Assembly (NCBI GenBank): GCA_019633425.1
Contig: WSUB01000005.1
Span: 589,129-653,128, forward strand
Reading direction: 5' to 3'
From: Tulasnella sp. 424
Taxonomy: Eukaryota; Basidiomycota; Agaricomycetes; Cantharellales; Tulasnellaceae
DNA: 64,000 nucleotides
In this document: one piece after another, positions 46,498 through 56,983 of the stretch
Position numbering within the stretch: the stretch's first letter is position 1
How the letters are laid out: each line of letters begins with the position of its first letter
Made by a program: the position numbers and the translations under genes
The notes under the pieces: generated by a model
The model's database searches: none
The model's input: only the letters and a program-made list of their open reading frames with translations
Told to the model about the DNA's origin: nothing

Positions 46498-48933
46498 TAG
46501 TTTTTTCGAGAGTAAATTTCAAAGGTCAAAGGAACGAAACGGAGAGGTCTGGTGTTTGTCGAAAGAGAGTCAAGCAAAATATAAGGCGGCTGACTTGAAG
46601 GGTGGGTTCCCGCGATCCCGCACGTGCCGCGAGCTCCGCGCGACTCCTTCTCATCCCCGAAAACCCGACTTCATCGACAGCTGCCCAATCCTGTTTGCCC
46701 CGACGTCGCAATGGACTCACGCTTCACCTTCGGTCGACTTGCACCGTATGACTTCCACTGCGAGTCATGGTAGCTAGTCCGCCGATATACGGATGGCCGC
46801 CAACTAGCCCCAGCTAGCCCCCCACCGCGATCCGAAGACCCCTGCCCGAAAGACCCAGCCGCCAAAATGAACCTTTGTTATCAGTTTCCAAGCTATTCTT
46901 GCAGCCGAATAACGGAAAGCTACTGAAAAGAGGTCCAGATGGTCGACAGGAAAGTCGTGGCAAGCCACCTTTTGATTTCCCCCTTCCCAAGCTCGGTGCG
47001 TTATCCACATACATATACATATCCCAAGGTGAGTTCCAGATTTAGAAAAGTCGCTATCATAGGGTCTATTCCTCTTTGAAGAATGAATCGTTGTTCGAGA
47101 TCTCAGAAGCTTTCTGGGTTCGCGCTACCTGGCGTCGATACCCGAAAGTGTCACCTAAACTTTCTCGGGCGTGATGGTACCATAAACTCCGCCGACCGGC
47201 CGTCCCCCCCCCACCCCCCAACTCATGATATGCTTTTGGTTCAATTTTGGCCCGCCGGATGGTCTGGACGATGTGCGGTCGTCCGGCGGGAACGGAGTAA
47301 CCTCCAACTCCGGGTCTTATTCGACGTCGACTTCAACACAGTCAGCGATCGAGGAAGGTGCAACGATACCCGCATCCATCGGGTTGTGCTCTAGGAACCA
47401 CCTGTTGGTTTGCAGCTGCTGCGATCGTCCCTCACCGACATCGGAGGCATTATACATCACTCCTTGTTGAAAGGTTATGATTGTCCAAAAGAATGCTAAA
47501 CGTGAAATTTCCCGTTTGTTTCCAAGTAATGGTCTTGTATGACGCCCGTGTTCACCTCCATTTGACGCGACCATGGCTCCAGTACATACGATAACCCACA
47601 GGCGCCCATCCCGATGTTTCCCGATCAGAGATCATCGCATGAACGAACGCGTAACTCCTCCAGGAAACCAAAGCTACGTTATCGAATACTGCTGGCAGCC
47701 AGCGCGGGCACCTCATCGGACAAGGCACGAGAGGGACCTACATCGATCAACAGACTCCGTCCTCTGATACGATGAGCCAGACTCCCGGATCTCGAGTTCA
47801 CGATGGATTGTCTAGTTTTCCATTGTAGTTCAAAGCGCCTAGATCTCGCTCTGACGTCCGATGGTGCCCGTCGTTGCCCAAGCCTTCAATTCTACTTTCT
47901 CTTCGGACCGTACACTCAATCAAGAAGCCAGAGCTATGTGTATCCAAGACCATTGTTTGAAGTTGAGCTTATCGTACTCGGAGATGGTCGCTCAACGCTA
48001 GCTGCAGCATAGAATCAAGTGTCTGGCAACACGAGCCAGACGGGTCTGAGTGAATCTGAAGTGAGTGCAGCAGCTGCAGCTCCCCCTGAAGATCCCCCAG
48101 CAAAACGGCCACCCATAGCACCTTAGGTTCTGATCTCTGAAGTTTGTGTCGCTGTGAAGTCAGCGACGTCATCGAGCGATCCCCGCTGCTGAGGATCCCC
48201 GGCGGTTCGTAGCCTGTCGATTGGTCACCGTCAACTCAGGACGGGCATACTTCCCGATCACGGGGTAAATGCTTCTACTCTCATCGTCGCGGCCGCAGAT
48301 CGGGGGTGATGCTATGTTCTAGTGCGTCGTTACGCTTGGCGAATAGATCCAAAAGTAGCCCACAGAAGGACCTCCTTGCGCCCGGTGACCTTTGAAGATA
48401 TCTTTTGTGCTAAAATTGCAGGTCCAGCTCCTTCATGGATAGTGCTGATTCCCGAGCTATTGATCTACTTGCGGGGACTAGGCCACGCCCCTGGGCGACC
48501 TAGCTCGATCATTGGGGAACCTCACTGATCCAAAGTCAACCGACCCCCTCCCCCGGCTCGGCTCAGACGCTCTCGCCCGACAGGTCAACGATGGCCCGCC
48601 GTATGAGGCGCGGATCCGAACGAGCCAGCAACGCCCGATTGGCGACGTTGTTCCCCTTGTGCCGCTCCAATCCAAGCGAAGAGAACAAGGCGCGTTCCTC
48701 CAACTCCCTACCATAGATCCTCCGCCGGTAGGCACAGGGAGCGATTTATTGCTGTGGCTTGCTCGCAAATGACGAAGCAAAGGACCAGAGCCAGCATGTT
48801 TAAAAGGCGAGGATAACCTCTGGGTTGACGGGCACCAACCTCAACCTTCTCAACTCTGTTCCTCCCTTTCCAACTCTCCTTCCTTCGTTTCCCCTCTGAC
48901 GTTCCGCCTATCCCAATCGGAAGAGTCTTCATC
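46498..48933. other. 2.4-kb spacer between LYS1 and the WOPR gene (divergent promoters)
   Basis: No convincing gene. The left end is the LYS1 promoter; the right ~130 bp are C/T rich with a TTTAAAAG word at 48799-48806 that could be the TATA box of the WOPR gene. Short frames in between match nothing. Confidence 0.45.
46761..46767 (-). promoter_or_regulatory. Gcn4-like site upstream of LYS1
   Basis: TGACTCG on the - strand, one base from the Gcn4/CPC1 consensus TGACTCA, ~265 bp upstream of the LYS1 ATG. Lysine genes are classic targets of general amino-acid control in fungi. A single near-match is weak evidence. Confidence 0.3.
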
Positions 48934-50713
48934 ATGTCCACTCGTCCCCATCGTCACTCTCAACCCTCATATCATCATCAGCTTAAGCTTCCCGCCTCCC
49001 TCTCCACTCGACCTGCTGCCCGTAACCTTGGGCAGTCCCGCCCATACCCGGCAGCTCGGCCAAGCAGATCAAACCGAGCTTCGGTCACCAGGTCTTCGCG
49101 TTCTCTCGACGAGGGAAGTAGCTCAGACTTGGTCGCGATTTCGTTTTATGGCTATGTCGAGACTGTTCTCGATTCTCTCCTACTTGTTGAGGTGAGGTCT
49201 TGCAATCACTAAGTTGAAATCGGTTCCCTGATAATTCCTCCAAAGGCATTCCGACGAGGATCTATCCAAGGTCTCACTGGACGTATTCCGGCCAACCAGA
49301 GAGAGCGTGTCATCCAAAGCGGCTCGACGTTCATCTTCCTAGAGTCTGCAACCGACATTCGGAGGTGGACAGATGGCAAGGTAGAATTCTCGTCATGTCC
49401 CTCGATATACTCATCATTTCTAACTCAGCATTTTGTTATATCTTTAGAAGTGGACCCCGTCGCGGGTTGGTGGGGAATATTTGGTGAGATTTCATACCCG
49501 AGGCTCGATCTAGCGTGGGTTTCTTATACTCTCAAACTGGGAACAGGTCTATCGCGAGCCCACGAACGAGGAGCCTCCAAACAAAGCTGAAATTCCAGAA
49601 AACTCGGAGCTTGCAAAACGTATGCGGTCCTTGGTCGTCAGTCTTACCGATGGCAGTCGGACAGAGAAAGGATACGTGAAGCCCGAAGGCATTTGTAAAA
49701 GGGTGTGTCTAGTCGTCGCTCAACCGCCTCCGATGGTTTACTCAAGGCTGCTTTGGACAGACGATCGTCATAACGAGTGAAAACCGCGATCATTACCACA
49801 TCATCTCTTACTGTGAGTGATCGCGGATGATTCTTCGCTAGACCTGGACCCCTAACCACATTTCCGTGACCTAGATCATCCCGAAGACGTTCTCGAAGAG
49901 CGCCTCAAAACTCCCTCTCAAACGCCGTGGATGATGGCAATGAAGGACTCTATCTCTCAAGACCTTCTCAACACGCACCTTTTCAAGCGAAATCCGCCTC
50001 GCGTCAGCCGCGACCCTGTTACGAATCTCCTGAGGTACGAAGGTGAAGAAGCATTGCCAGAGTCTTCGACCCAGCTTCCTCTTCTTTCTCTCTCGCCTGT
50101 CCTCATTCCATCGCAGACGGTGGTTCGGCACGTCCCCATTTCTCCTTACCCTGGCGCCTTCAACCCCACCTCCGTAGAGTCGGAAATCGTCTACCCTCCT
50201 GTTCCGTCGCCGTCGTGGACCGGGGCAACGTTGACGGTCAACGGGATCGGTATCCTCCCGACGGTGCCGATCAAGTTCACACCTTCGCCGATGTCAACAA
50301 ATCCCGCCCTCCCCCCTCCATCGTATCCTTACTACGCTGAGACTCAAGGCATCGGCCCGTCCCATGCTCCTCTTGGTCGACAAGGGAGCATTCACAGCGA
50401 CCTGAGCACCGAGGAATCCAACTTCGTGGAGAGTCCCGTTGAAGCATCATTCTCGATCGGCTTGCCACCCATGACGGACTTCAACGCTCAATTGGCAGCC
50501 AATTTGGCAGATTGGTATTGCTCTCAGCCCACGGAAGGCCCATTGCTTCCGGCCCATTTCGTCCCGATGCCTCCAGCCGCGCCATTCTTTCCTCCCATGC
50601 ACGGGAACGGAACAATTTCTCCAGCGCTGCTGACGCCTTCGTCAGAGATTGAGCTTAACTCTTTGTTTTTGGGGTTCGAGGACGAGGTATCGGCAACATC
50701 CCGCCAGTCTTGA
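48934..50713 (+). CDS. WOPR-domain (Gti1/Pac2) transcriptional regulator
   Basis: DNA-binding regulator of the WOPR family, which includes Wor1, Ryp1, Gti1 and Pac2, controllers of morphology and development in fungi. It has 491 residues in six exons: 48934-49191, 49246-49380, 49448-49483, 49547-49702, 49761-49812 and 49875-50713. Residues ~69-145 form WOPRa (FYGYVETVLDSLLLVEAFRR, LTGRIPANQRERV, then RRWTDGKKWTPSRVGGEYLV). Residues ~180-215 form WOPRb (GYVKPEGICKRTIVI ... HYHIISYYHPEDV). The invariant RWTDG-WSPSRV-type signature and the SYY motif are kept. The linker and the C-terminal ~270 residues are Pro/Ser rich and probably disordered. The N-terminal 65 residues are basic and Ser/Arg rich. 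Yeast family members have long upstream control regions; here 2.4 kb is gene free. Confidence 0.93.
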
Positions 50714-51552
50714 CCCTCCTCGTTCTAATTCCTTTCCTCTTCGCTATTCTCAGAAGCCTGAACCATATCTCCCATATATCATGTGTATTATTATCCTTCT
50801 CGCTGTTGTTATCCTCCTTTTTCTTGCGTTCGCCTTGGGCATCCTGGCATTCGAAGGGTTGGATTGTCTTGTAAGTAACACCGCTCCCTTGTAACGGGCT
50901 TTCTGCCTACCATAAATGCGTTCCTGTTCGACATGGAAGAATTATAATTATTCTGTTGTACCTTTTTATTGGTGCTCGTAAATAGTATTGACATCGTCCG
51001 ACTCACCGCGTGGTTAATGCAGAATCGTGTTGTCTTGATTCCAAATGCAAGCGGTCTACCACGTTTTATGAGGGGTCTGGCGAGAGAACTCTTGCCGATC
51101 CTGAAAGGGATCAGCTCAAGCCATCTATTAGAAACAAGTGAACGGAAATACAAGTGAACAGAGAAAAAAACAAGGAAACAGAACAAGAGAGCATCTAGGT
51201 GGAGAGGGACCGAAGGGAGGGGGAGGGGGAGAAAGTGAAGAGAAGCTCGGAAGCTTCCAGAGCAAGGGTGAGAGGAGACGGGGGATGATCCGTAGTACAT
51301 GGATGTTGGGTAGATACGCGGACGAGAAACAAATAGATATCGCGGTGAGCCATGAATAAGGAGATTTAAAAGACACCGCTGTGAAATGGATAAAGGGAAG
51401 TGAAGGAGAGCAGAAATGAGAAAGAGAGGGAGGAGAAAAGAAGAGAGGGAACAAAACCCGAAAGAGAAGTGGGCGGACGCGTACGAGGCCATTGGCCAAC
51501 CGCAGCCACACTCCCCCTCTTACGCCGCGCTCTCATTGTACACACACCTAAC
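50714..51552. other. 3' flank of the WOPR gene and of an F-box pseudogene
   Basis: Convergent intergenic stretch. An 81-codon hydrophobic frame at 50649-50894 overlaps the WOPR stop region, and Pro/Ser/Phe-rich frames on the - strand are low complexity. None is supported. Confidence 0.4.
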
Positions 51553-53074
51553 CTATCGAGACTCTGAGTAATCTTCCTCGTCCTCCTTTGACTGGACCCT
51601 ACTCCAGCCATCCTTACCCCCAAGAAACTTCCAGCAATAGTCGGGATGCAATCTGAAGTGCTCTAGGTTAGGCCAGTCCTGATGGACACTTCCAAGCATC
51701 CCGTTAAAATGGTCGGCAGTATAGTCGTTGCCGTACCAAGCGCCATGCGTAAGCAGGAAGACGGCTCGTTGGAGGTGAGGCATAGGCCGAAGCATCCAAA
51801 CCGTTTCGCTTTTCGTTCGAGCGCGAACTCAGAGCGACCTAAGTTCCGGACAGTGGCGAGAGACGAACGCCATAGTGTCTGTTCCCCAACAAATACCGTC
51901 CAGGTGGAGATGCCGCAAGGGAACGGAACCAGGCCGCAGAAGTTTCGGGCAATTCTCGATGGTACTAACAGCTGGTAAGAGGGTGACACGGATAGTATCC
52001 AAGGGTCTACCCTTGCACCATAGGAGAACTTGATCTGAACGTCCCTCAAAACGTCGTAGATGGGCGATTTGACCATCTGAAAGACGGAAATTGTGGCCGA
52101 TTGAGGGGAGAATCGTTGGATCGTTGGGGGGTGGGAAGAATGGACCGGTTGGGTGGAGAAAGATTGGACCGTTCGAGAGAAGAACGAGTGCCCCATGAGA
52201 GAGGTGAAACCGCGGACTAGATGTAGGCGCTGGAAATCTTAAGGACTCGAGTCTTGGACAAATGCTGAGCAACTCGGATAGGACTGTATCGCGTTGATTG
52301 GTCGGCCTGCCGATGGGTGTGATGGCTAGTTCCCTGACGGAGTCAGAGAAGTGAGAAAAGATCTGTCGGATGCCCGTAATATTCTCGATTAATGTTGTAT
52401 TCGTGTGGAATGATTGGAGGTATGGTGCAACAAACTCGGTTGCTTGGAAAAACTCGACGTCCATACGAGTTGGAAGGAGTCTGAGGTGCCTGAGAGTGCC
52501 GAATAGGTGCTGAGATGATCCGGGTTGGCCCTCCGACCGAACGATCAACATGGATATCAAGGACAGATCGTCAAGTTTAGGCAGCAGCGGGAGATGGTTG
52601 ATGAATTCCGAAAAGACGGCTGCATCCCTGACTTCTACGCAACGAACTGCACTCAGCCGGCGTAATGTCGTCGCTATGGCACGCAGTGCGTCCCGTTCGG
52701 GAGGGATGAAAGGTTTTCGCCAGCGCACCACACGCACTGTCCGAACTGTACATGCTATGCTCGCATCCCTCAAGATGGTAGTCAGGAGCGCCGCCTTGCT
52801 CCGGCTAGCTTGGTCGGACCCGTCAAGCACGATGGCCTCGAAGATCAGGGGTAGGCAAATACGGCGAAACTGCTTGCACGTCTCGCTGAGAGGGCGGATT
52901 GCAATTGCTCGGGCCACGTCATACTCTGGTGTCGACTTAGGTTGCGCGACTCCAACCCGAGTGAATGAAAACATAAGTAAGAATATATGGATTGATAATG
53001 ATGAGCGCTAGTTGCATACCTTCCCGCACAAAGGCAAAAATAAGGGCCCAAATTTCCTCAGGAATTGGCCGCAT
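51553..53074 (-). pseudogene. F-box/LRR-like gene (family 3) with a single TGA in frame
   Basis: Exon 1 (53020-53074) encodes MRPIPEEIWALIFAFVRE, an F-box start. After a GTATGC ... CACCAG intron, exon 2 runs from 52925 (EYDVARAIAIRPLSETCKQF ...). At 51829-51831 the frame meets TGA, after HCPELRSL. It then continues in the same frame for 91 codons through MPHLQRAVFL, WPNLEHFRLHPDYCWKF and GGKDGWSRV, exactly the C-terminal pattern of the family-3 genes at 55032 and 62247. A single C-to-T change at a CpG (CGA to TGA) explains it. Truncation would remove the last ~19%, so it is either a fresh pseudogene or a shortened but expressed protein. Confidence 0.8.
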
Positions 53075-53364
53075 CTGGGCGAGAGTGGGGTATGACCGCA
53101 GAGGTCCGAACTAATATCGTTACCGCAGGTGAAAGTGCAGTGAGGGTTCGGCGTTCAAAACACTAATGAGATCTTGGAGTTAACTTGTTCCTGAGAAGGA
53201 GATAAGCGAGCGTTCAAGGGTGTGCGAAGAAGTGAGCTCTGTGTAAGGGAGGTCGCTGTGCGTGAGGCGATCCGGCGACTGCCCGTGTTGTCACACAGAG
53301 CACTTACGTCCCAGCGATTGTCGGCTTCCCCAACTCATTTCATCACCCGCAAAGCCGCACCACC
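53075..53364. promoter_or_regulatory. Divergent promoter region between two F-box genes
   Basis: About 290 bp separate the starts of the family-3 gene (- strand, 53074) and the family-4 gene (+ strand, 53365), so regulatory sites are probably shared. No TATA box is obvious. Confidence 0.4.
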
Positions 53365-54765
53365 ATGGATCGGCTTCCAGACGAGCTTTTGCTCTCTATC
53401 TTCCACCGCACGTTGGACTCAACAAGGTCAGGTCACACTATCTTCATATCTTCCGTGCCTTTCACTTGTCGGCGATTCCGTCACATCTCCCAGCCGATCG
53501 TCTTCCAGTCGATTTGGGTCGACGATCGCACCGGCAGAGGATGCCGATCTTCGAAACTTCTAGACAACCTTCGCCAGCGCCCAAGGATTGGCCGTTGGGT
53601 CCAGCGCCTTAGCGTTCGGGGCTATCTGGAGTCGGATCCTCACTCGGAACCCCTCACAGAGTTGCTCAACCATTTACCGGTGTTATCGCACCTCTCGTTC
53701 AACCGATCGCCCATTTCTATTTCTGTGTTCAGGGCAATAGCCAATCACCCCACCATCTTCCGCCTCTCTTTCACTATGTGTTCTGTCCAGGTGCCCACGC
53801 TCCACCTATCGCGGCCGTTCCAGCGGTTGGAACACCTTGAAGTGAAGTGGGAGAGCACGGAGAGACGCCGGGAGAGATCACTCCATGATCTCTTGGAGGA
53901 TGCGCTCTACACCTCGTCCAGACATCCGTCAGCGGCGGCCCTAGGCATGCTCCTGCAACCTCACGTCAGGTCTCTTGTAATCAAGAGCGCCTACCTCTGT
54001 AACCTCCGTCAGGTTATGCAAGATGGCCACTCCTCCACGTTGAAGAGATTAACCATTGATACGTGGCACGTTTGGTCACCCCTCGGGTTAATTCAAAATG
54101 CGGATGAAGGTGAAATCAAGGCGGCGCTCGTGGACATTCTCAAATTGTGTCCTTCTCTGGATTTCCTACGACTGGGTAACCTCTCAGTCTCCGAGCAAGA
54201 GCATCTGGATATTACCCCCGGAATGTTGCCCAGTCTAAAGACGATCGAAGGCCACCACTCAATTGTCGAGGTGTTCTGTCGTGGAAGACAGATTTCCACC
54301 CTCAGCATAGTGGCTGATATCTCCCATGACTTCCTATCATACACATCCCTCCCACTACGAGTTTTGAATTTACCAGGGATAAGTTGGCGTACAGATACAC
54401 TGTCCTCCATCTTCGTTGCTTTCCCTCAGCTGGAGGAAGTTCGAATGTGGGCTGGGACATTTGAGGCGACACCACTGTCATACATCCCGTTTCACTCAAG
54501 CATAAAAAGGCTGGTGTTACTTGCAAGTACCAACTCAAACTATACACCTGAGCTAGAAAGTCTCAGCACCATCTCTATCTTCGATTGGGAGGACAGACTT
54601 TTGGGCTTCCATGACGCCCAAAGGGCCTTGGTTGAGGTGCTAGCGGACAGGTGCCCCAAGCTCGCGGAGGCTAGGCTCTTTGGATGGGAGTATTGGAAGA
54701 ACTTTGGTCAGGACGGTTGGGCTGGGGTTGACGATGTTAGGTGCCTGGAAGGGTCCTTGATGTAA
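53365..54765 (+). CDS. F-box/LRR-like protein (family 4)
   Basis: 466 residues, no intron. The ATG sits in a good fungal context (CACCATGG), and the protein starts MDRLPDELLLSIFHRTLDST, a canonical F-box helix, continuing FTCRRFRHISQPIVFQSIWV. The body has irregular Leu-rich repeats (LSHLSFNRSPI, LEHLEVKWES, LDFLRLGNLSV, LRVLNLPGISW, LEEVRMWAG). It ends KLAEARLFGWEYWKNFGQDG then WAGVDDVRCLEGSLM, which parallels the WP-LE-LRL-DPEHFWTY tails of family 3. It is the only intact F-box gene on the + strand and shares a convergent spacer with the next gene; a remnant of a relative is at 61590-61760. Confidence 0.87.
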   Translation: MDRLPDELLLSIFHRTLDSTRSGHTIFISSVPFTCRRFRHISQPIVFQSIWVDDRTGRGCRSSKLLDNLRQRPRIGRWVQRLSVRGYLESDPHSEPLTELLNHLPVLSHLSFNRSPISISVFRAIANHPTIFRLSFTMCSVQVPTLHLSRPFQRLEHLEVKWESTERRRERSLHDLLEDALYTSSRHPSAAALGMLLQPHVRSLVIKSAYLCNLRQVMQDGHSSTLKRLTIDTWHVWSPLGLIQNADEGEIKAALVDILKLCPSLDFLRLGNLSVSEQEHLDITPGMLPSLKTIEGHHSIVEVFCRGRQISTLSIVADISHDFLSYTSLPLRVLNLPGISWRTDTLSSIFVAFPQLEEVRMWAGTFEATPLSYIPFHSSIKRLVLLASTNSNYTPELESLSTISIFDWEDRLLGFHDAQRALVEVLADRCPKLAEARLFGWEYWKNFGQDGWAGVDDVRCLEGSLM

Positions 54766-55031
54766 GCGAACGCCCGCCCTGTTGGTACAAACGAAGATGG
54801 CTGATGGGCTGCCGATCACCCCTAGAGAATATTAGTCCGACAAGTTGCTAGACATTCTATTACACTCGAAGAAGATGGAATTCGGTACAATTTTCGCTCG
54901 GCGAGATATACTTTTCAGCCCATAGACGCATTTAGGAGCAACTGATGTATGTAAGGGGAGTAGTATACCATTGGAACCATGTCGAGGCAATCGAATTATT
55001 GCTCGCCGGAACTGGTCCACCGGGCTACAGT
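54766..55031. repeat. Duplicated intergenic spacer, copy 1
   Basis: This spacer between convergent F-box genes closely resembles 61973-62246 (shared runs such as GCCGATCACCCC, TTGCTAGACATTC, GGCGAGATATAC). It shows that the gene pair, not only single genes, was duplicated. Confidence 0.75.
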
Positions 55032-56463
55032 TCATTCTACCCCCTTCACCTGAACCCAACCGACTTCGAGATTCTGATACGTCCAGAAGTGTTCGGGGTC
55101 CAGCCTTAGATACTCCAATTGGGGCCAGAACTCCCGGGACCCCTGCACTAGCTTAGCCTCCTTCCCGGCCTTGCAACCGTCCTCGTCGTCCTCGTACCAT
55201 GGCCCTGGTTCGGCGGTTGAGAGGAAGGGTGGCTCTGGTTCGGGAATTGAGAGGAAGGTTGCTCGCCGAAGCTTGGGCATTGGATAGCGTGTAGTTAGTG
55301 TACCGTCCATGTGATCAACGCGCTCTGCCCTAATCTTCAACGAGACGAGTTGCGGGCAATGCCGTGCAATATACTCCATCGTATCATCCTTCCACAATAT
55401 CCAATCAAGATACAGGTGTTCTAGAGGAACAGACCCCGGTTGAATTAGGTTCGGTACGTCGTCGGTTGTCGACCATGTGAATCCGGGAGGGAAGGAGGCG
55501 CGAAGATCTCGGACCGGTCTGCCTTTGCAGAAAGTGGAAGCAACGTCTGCTCGACCATCAAGGGTCTCCAAGTCGGGAACAAGGTCGTCAGGGAGCCTGA
55601 AGCCATGGCTGAATTCCTCCAATGGGAGTTTCAGCGACTTGATTCGGCTTGCGCGCTTCAAGAGCTCCACAAGACCCTCTTCCTTACTCTCGGTCCAAAC
55701 GAAGAAGGACGTGATGATGAGTTCCTTTAGGCTAACGTGATTGAATTGGAAGACCCGGTGGTCGCACCGGTCTGTCGCGCCGGTTAGGTACACTGAGTCG
55801 ATGCGGAGGGATTCCAACGCCGGCAGCACAAGCGCTGTGAAGTAATTTATTGCCATCGGAAGACCGTTGGGGTCACATCGGAGATATTTGAGCGAGTCGA
55901 AGGAATGAATAGTTGGTTCTTCTGTTGGGCTTCGGATTGCTTGGATTAAGACTAGTCTTTCTAGCCTCGGACGCCGGTCCAGCAACCTTGTCGATACGTA
56001 TACCCTCTGGATCCACATATCTCGAATGGAGCACAGTCCCACGAGAACGCTCTCCATTCTATCCCAGAGTTTCTTGTTCATGAGAGTCGTCCAACAGATG
56101 TGGACCCTGGATACCATGGTCTTCAAATGAGGCTTGCGGTGGAGCACGTCGATCAAGCAACTGGCTTTCTGTCGACTTGCTTCGGAGTCACCATCAATCA
56201 CGATTGTCTCGAAAAGCAGTGGCTGGCATATCCGATGAAATGTCTGACACGTTTCAGTGAGCGGGCGAACGGAGGCTGCTCTCGCCCGGTCATGGTCGAT
56301 CTGTTCACTGGCATCCCCGCGAGTCACTCTTGATAACGCTGCTCAGCCCAGAAAACTGTTATCAGTGAAGCTGCTATACTACATTCACCGATAGTGATTA
56401 ACACGCACCGTTTTGGAGGAGCTCGAATATCTGGAGCCAAATTTCTTCAGGAATTGACGCCAT
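55032..56463 (-). CDS. F-box/LRR-like protein (family 3, intact)
   Basis: 453 residues. Exon 1 is 56409-56463 (MASIPEEIWLQIFELLQN, the F-box helix), a 70-bp intron follows, and exon 2 is 55032-56338. The F-box continues in exon 2 as RPLTETCQTFHRICQPLLFE. LRR-like strands follow (LERLVLIQAI, LESLRIDSVYL, LKELIITSFFV, IKSLKLPLEEF, LEHLYLDWILW, LVSLKIRAERV). It ends WPQLEYLRLDPEHFWTY. The small first exon splitting the F-box is shared with the copies at 51553, 59856 and 62247. Expected SCF receptor; target unknown. Confidence 0.87.
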
Positions 56464-56983
56464 ATGTAGGAGGGTGGTGGATATCGAGGGGGCGAGACAA
56501 AGGGTGTGGCAACGGGCTTCCGTCCAAGTTTGGAGGATACTCGTGACGGATCCTAGGCCTTGCGACGCGTCTATCCTTGCAACCAAGACTGGAACATCCT
56601 GACCGTGAAAACTGAGAACTTGTACGTGTAAAAGGGCGTGCAGTGCAAAAGGCCACCGCGAATAACTCTCGTGCTCTTGGCCAAGTGCCCACAAAAGAAA
56701 TCGAAATATCGTCCCTGAACGGTTTAAATACGCAGTCCATCAGGGAATTTAAATTATATCAAGAGAGATCCCAAAAGGAACGCGACTTTAGTCTGAAGGA
56801 AAGGATCGCTCTAATAACTAGGAGGAAAACGCCAATGTGATAGATAGGAGGAGGGATAGCTTTGATAATTAAAAAGGTCCGAAACGAACGAGAAGGCATC
56901 GTCTCCAAAGTCGAGAGGAAAAGTCGTACACGTCGTCCATCAAAAGCGAGTGGGGTAAAGGGAGGCAGACAGGGCTACCCTGG
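56464..56983. other. Spacer upstream of the F-box gene and 3' of the lyase gene
   Basis: Promoter side of the family-3 gene and 3' flank of the heparinase-like gene. No further feature seen. Confidence 0.4.
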
